This document shows, one piece after another, positions 5,034 through 5,931 of a stretch of 5,931 bases of DNA (positions are counted from its first letter, which is position 1; the number at the start of each line of letters is the position of its first letter). The DNA comes from Deinococcus sp. Its GTDB lineage: Bacteria > Deinococcota > Deinococci > Deinococcales > Deinococcaceae. The DNA is taken from positions 1 to 5,931 of the forward strand of contig NZ_JAGLBG010000111.1 in NCBI RefSeq assembly GCF_018260405.1, in the 5' to 3' direction. The notes under the pieces are model-generated. The model did not search any database, was not told the origin of the DNA, and saw nothing but the letters and a program-made list of their open reading frames with translations. The translations under genes were made by a program, and so were the position numbers.

Positions 5034-5783
5034 ATGACCCAAGTAAGCAACAACCCGATCATCCAGATGCAGCAGGTCGGCAAGTGGTTTGGCACGCATC
5101 AGGTGCTGACCGACGTGACTCTGAATATCGAAGCCGGACAGAAGGTGGTCGTCCTGGGGCCTTCGGGCAGCGGCAAAAGCACCCTGATCCGCACGATCAA
5201 CCGCCTGGAGGAGTTCCAGAAGGGCGAGATCATCGTAGACGGCCACCACCTGAGCACCCTGAAGAAACTGGAACCCGTGCGGCGCGAGGTCGGCATGGTG
5301 TTTCAGCAGTTCAACCTGTTTCCGCACATGTCGGTGCTGCGGAACGTGATGCTGGCACCCATCAAGCTGCGCGGCCTGAGCGAGAGCGCCGCCGAGGAAC
5401 GCGCCATGACCCTGCTGCGGCGCGTGGGCATCGAGGAACAGGCCCACAAGCAGGCGTCGCAGTTATCGGGCGGGCAACAGCAGCGGGTGGCGATTGCGCG
5501 CGCCCTGGCGATGGAACCCAAAATTATGCTGTTCGACGAACCGACCAGTGCCCTTGACCCCGAAATGGTCGGTGAGGTGCTCGACGTGATGCGCGACCTC
5601 GCCGGGGGCGGCATGACCATGATCGTGGTCACGCACGAGATGGGTTTTGCCCGCGACGTGGCCGACCGCGTGATCTTCATGGACAAGGGCCAGCTGCTCG
5701 AAGACGCCCCACCCGCCGAGTTTTTCGGCAACCCGCGCCTGGAGCGGCTCAAATCGTTCCTGCAACGGGTTTCGCAGCACTGA
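5034..5783 (+). CDS. Polar amino-acid ABC transporter, ATP-binding protein (GlnQ/HisP type)
   Basis: The 249-residue cytoplasmic ATPase has every nucleotide-binding motif intact: Walker A GPSGSGKST (42-50), Q-loop FQQFNLFPH (90-98), signature LSGGQQQR (144-151), Walker B IMLFDE (164-169) followed by PTSALDP, and the switch H201 in VVTHEMGFARDVADRV. The sequence QQFNLFPHMSVLRNV and the length are typical of the polar amino-acid uptake subgroup. As a homodimer it would drive the permease encoded upstream. The ATG at 5034 has GGGGG 5 bases upstream. It is separated from the rest of the transporter by the regulator gene and a repeat-bearing 236-base gap, so its expression may be partly uncoupled. 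It could also serve other permeases. Confidence 0.95.
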   Translation: MTQVSNNPIIQMQQVGKWFGTHQVLTDVTLNIEAGQKVVVLGPSGSGKSTLIRTINRLEEFQKGEIIVDGHHLSTLKKLEPVRREVGMVFQQFNLFPHMSVLRNVMLAPIKLRGLSESAAEERAMTLLRRVGIEEQAHKQASQLSGGQQQRVAIARALAMEPKIMLFDEPTSALDPEMVGEVLDVMRDLAGGGMTMIVVTHEMGFARDVADRVIFMDKGQLLEDAPPAEFFGNPRLERLKSFLQRVSQH

Positions 5784-5851
5784 TACGTTTTCCCGACTCT
5801 GTCTGCACGCCACTCCTAAGCGGGTCGGCCTGCTCCACTTCCACCAGCAGC

Positions 5852-5886
5852 TACTTAAGTACACTGCGTTTATCTTGTAGATAAAC
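5852..5886. promoter_or_regulatory. Two adjacent perfect palindromes, candidate operator and promoter of a downstream gene
   Basis: TACTTAAGTA (5852-5861) is a perfect 10-bp palindrome. GTTTATCT-TGT-AGATAAAC (5868-5886) is a perfect 8-bp inverted repeat around 3 bases. A weak promoter, TTAAGT (5855-5860), 17 bases, TAGATA (5878-5883), would run straight through both, so a bound protein would block it. The second could also fold as a hairpin, but it lacks a T-run and starts 84 bases past the ATPase stop, so an operator fits better than a terminator. It does not match the Deinococcus radiation-response palindrome (TTATG...CATAA). Confidence 0.45.
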
Positions 5887-5927
5887 CGCGCGGAGCGCGT
5901 AGCAGAAGAAAGTACGTTGGAGCGGGA

Positions 5928-5931
5928 ATGG
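5928..5931 (+). CDS. Possible start codon of a gene continuing past the window
   Basis: The window ends in ATGG. GGAG at 5919-5922 lies 5 bases before the ATG at 5928-5930, the best ribosome-site spacing in the tail, and palindromes and a possible promoter lie 40-75 bases upstream. Only one codon is visible, so nothing can be said of the product. Confidence 0.3.

Noticed and set aside
4842..5447. 201-codon open frame on the minus strand covering the ATPase leader and its first half
   Set aside because: Most of it is the complement of conserved ATPase motifs, and its own sequence shows no family features.
5793..5828. CCGAC...GTCGG pairing after the ATPase stop as a terminator
   Set aside because: The arms are 5 bp with a 26-base loop and no T-run follows.

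Overview
The window looks like a chromosomal segment of a GC-rich bacterium, most probably Deinococcus or a close relative. This rests on the protein flavour, the GC-rich third codon positions and strong GGAGG ribosome binding sites, not on any search. It holds six complete genes, the 3' end of a seventh and possibly the first codon of an eighth.

Left part (1-1852): the DNA-binding domain of an OmpR/PhoB response regulator runs off the left edge. It is convergent with a complete FAD-linked 2-hydroxyacid dehydrogenase of the D-lactate dehydrogenase (cytochrome)/GlcD type on the minus strand. The short gap between them (352-457) carries one copy of a 33-bp dispersed repeat and no recognisable gene.

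Middle part (1853-4797): a divergent control region with two 17-bp palindromes exactly 20 bp apart separates the dehydrogenase from a plus-strand polar amino-acid ABC transporter operon. The order is substrate-binding protein 1, substrate-binding protein 2 (a tandem paralogue, roughly 70-75% identical by hand alignment), one HisM/GlnP-type permease, and a Xre-family regulator with a C-terminal cupin domain. The regulator starts 1 base after the permease stop.

Right part (4798-5931): a 236-base gap holds the second copy of the 33-bp repeat and a perfect 11-bp inverted repeat. It is followed by the GlnQ-type ATPase of the transporter. Beyond the ATPase, a non-coding tail carries two perfect palindromes, a possible promoter and a good ribosome binding site with an ATG at the very end, so another gene probably begins there.

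Working model: two periplasmic receptors with different pockets feed one permease homodimer powered by the separately spaced ATPase. The embedded Xre-cupin protein senses a small ligand and probably controls the operon, and perhaps the divergent dehydrogenase, through the tandem palindromes. The protein families are ordinary. The parts deserving a second look are the palindrome pair, the near-identical 107-bp tract shared by the two receptor genes, the 33-bp intergenic repeat and the palindromic region at the right edge. I see no clear evidence of a wholly new system.
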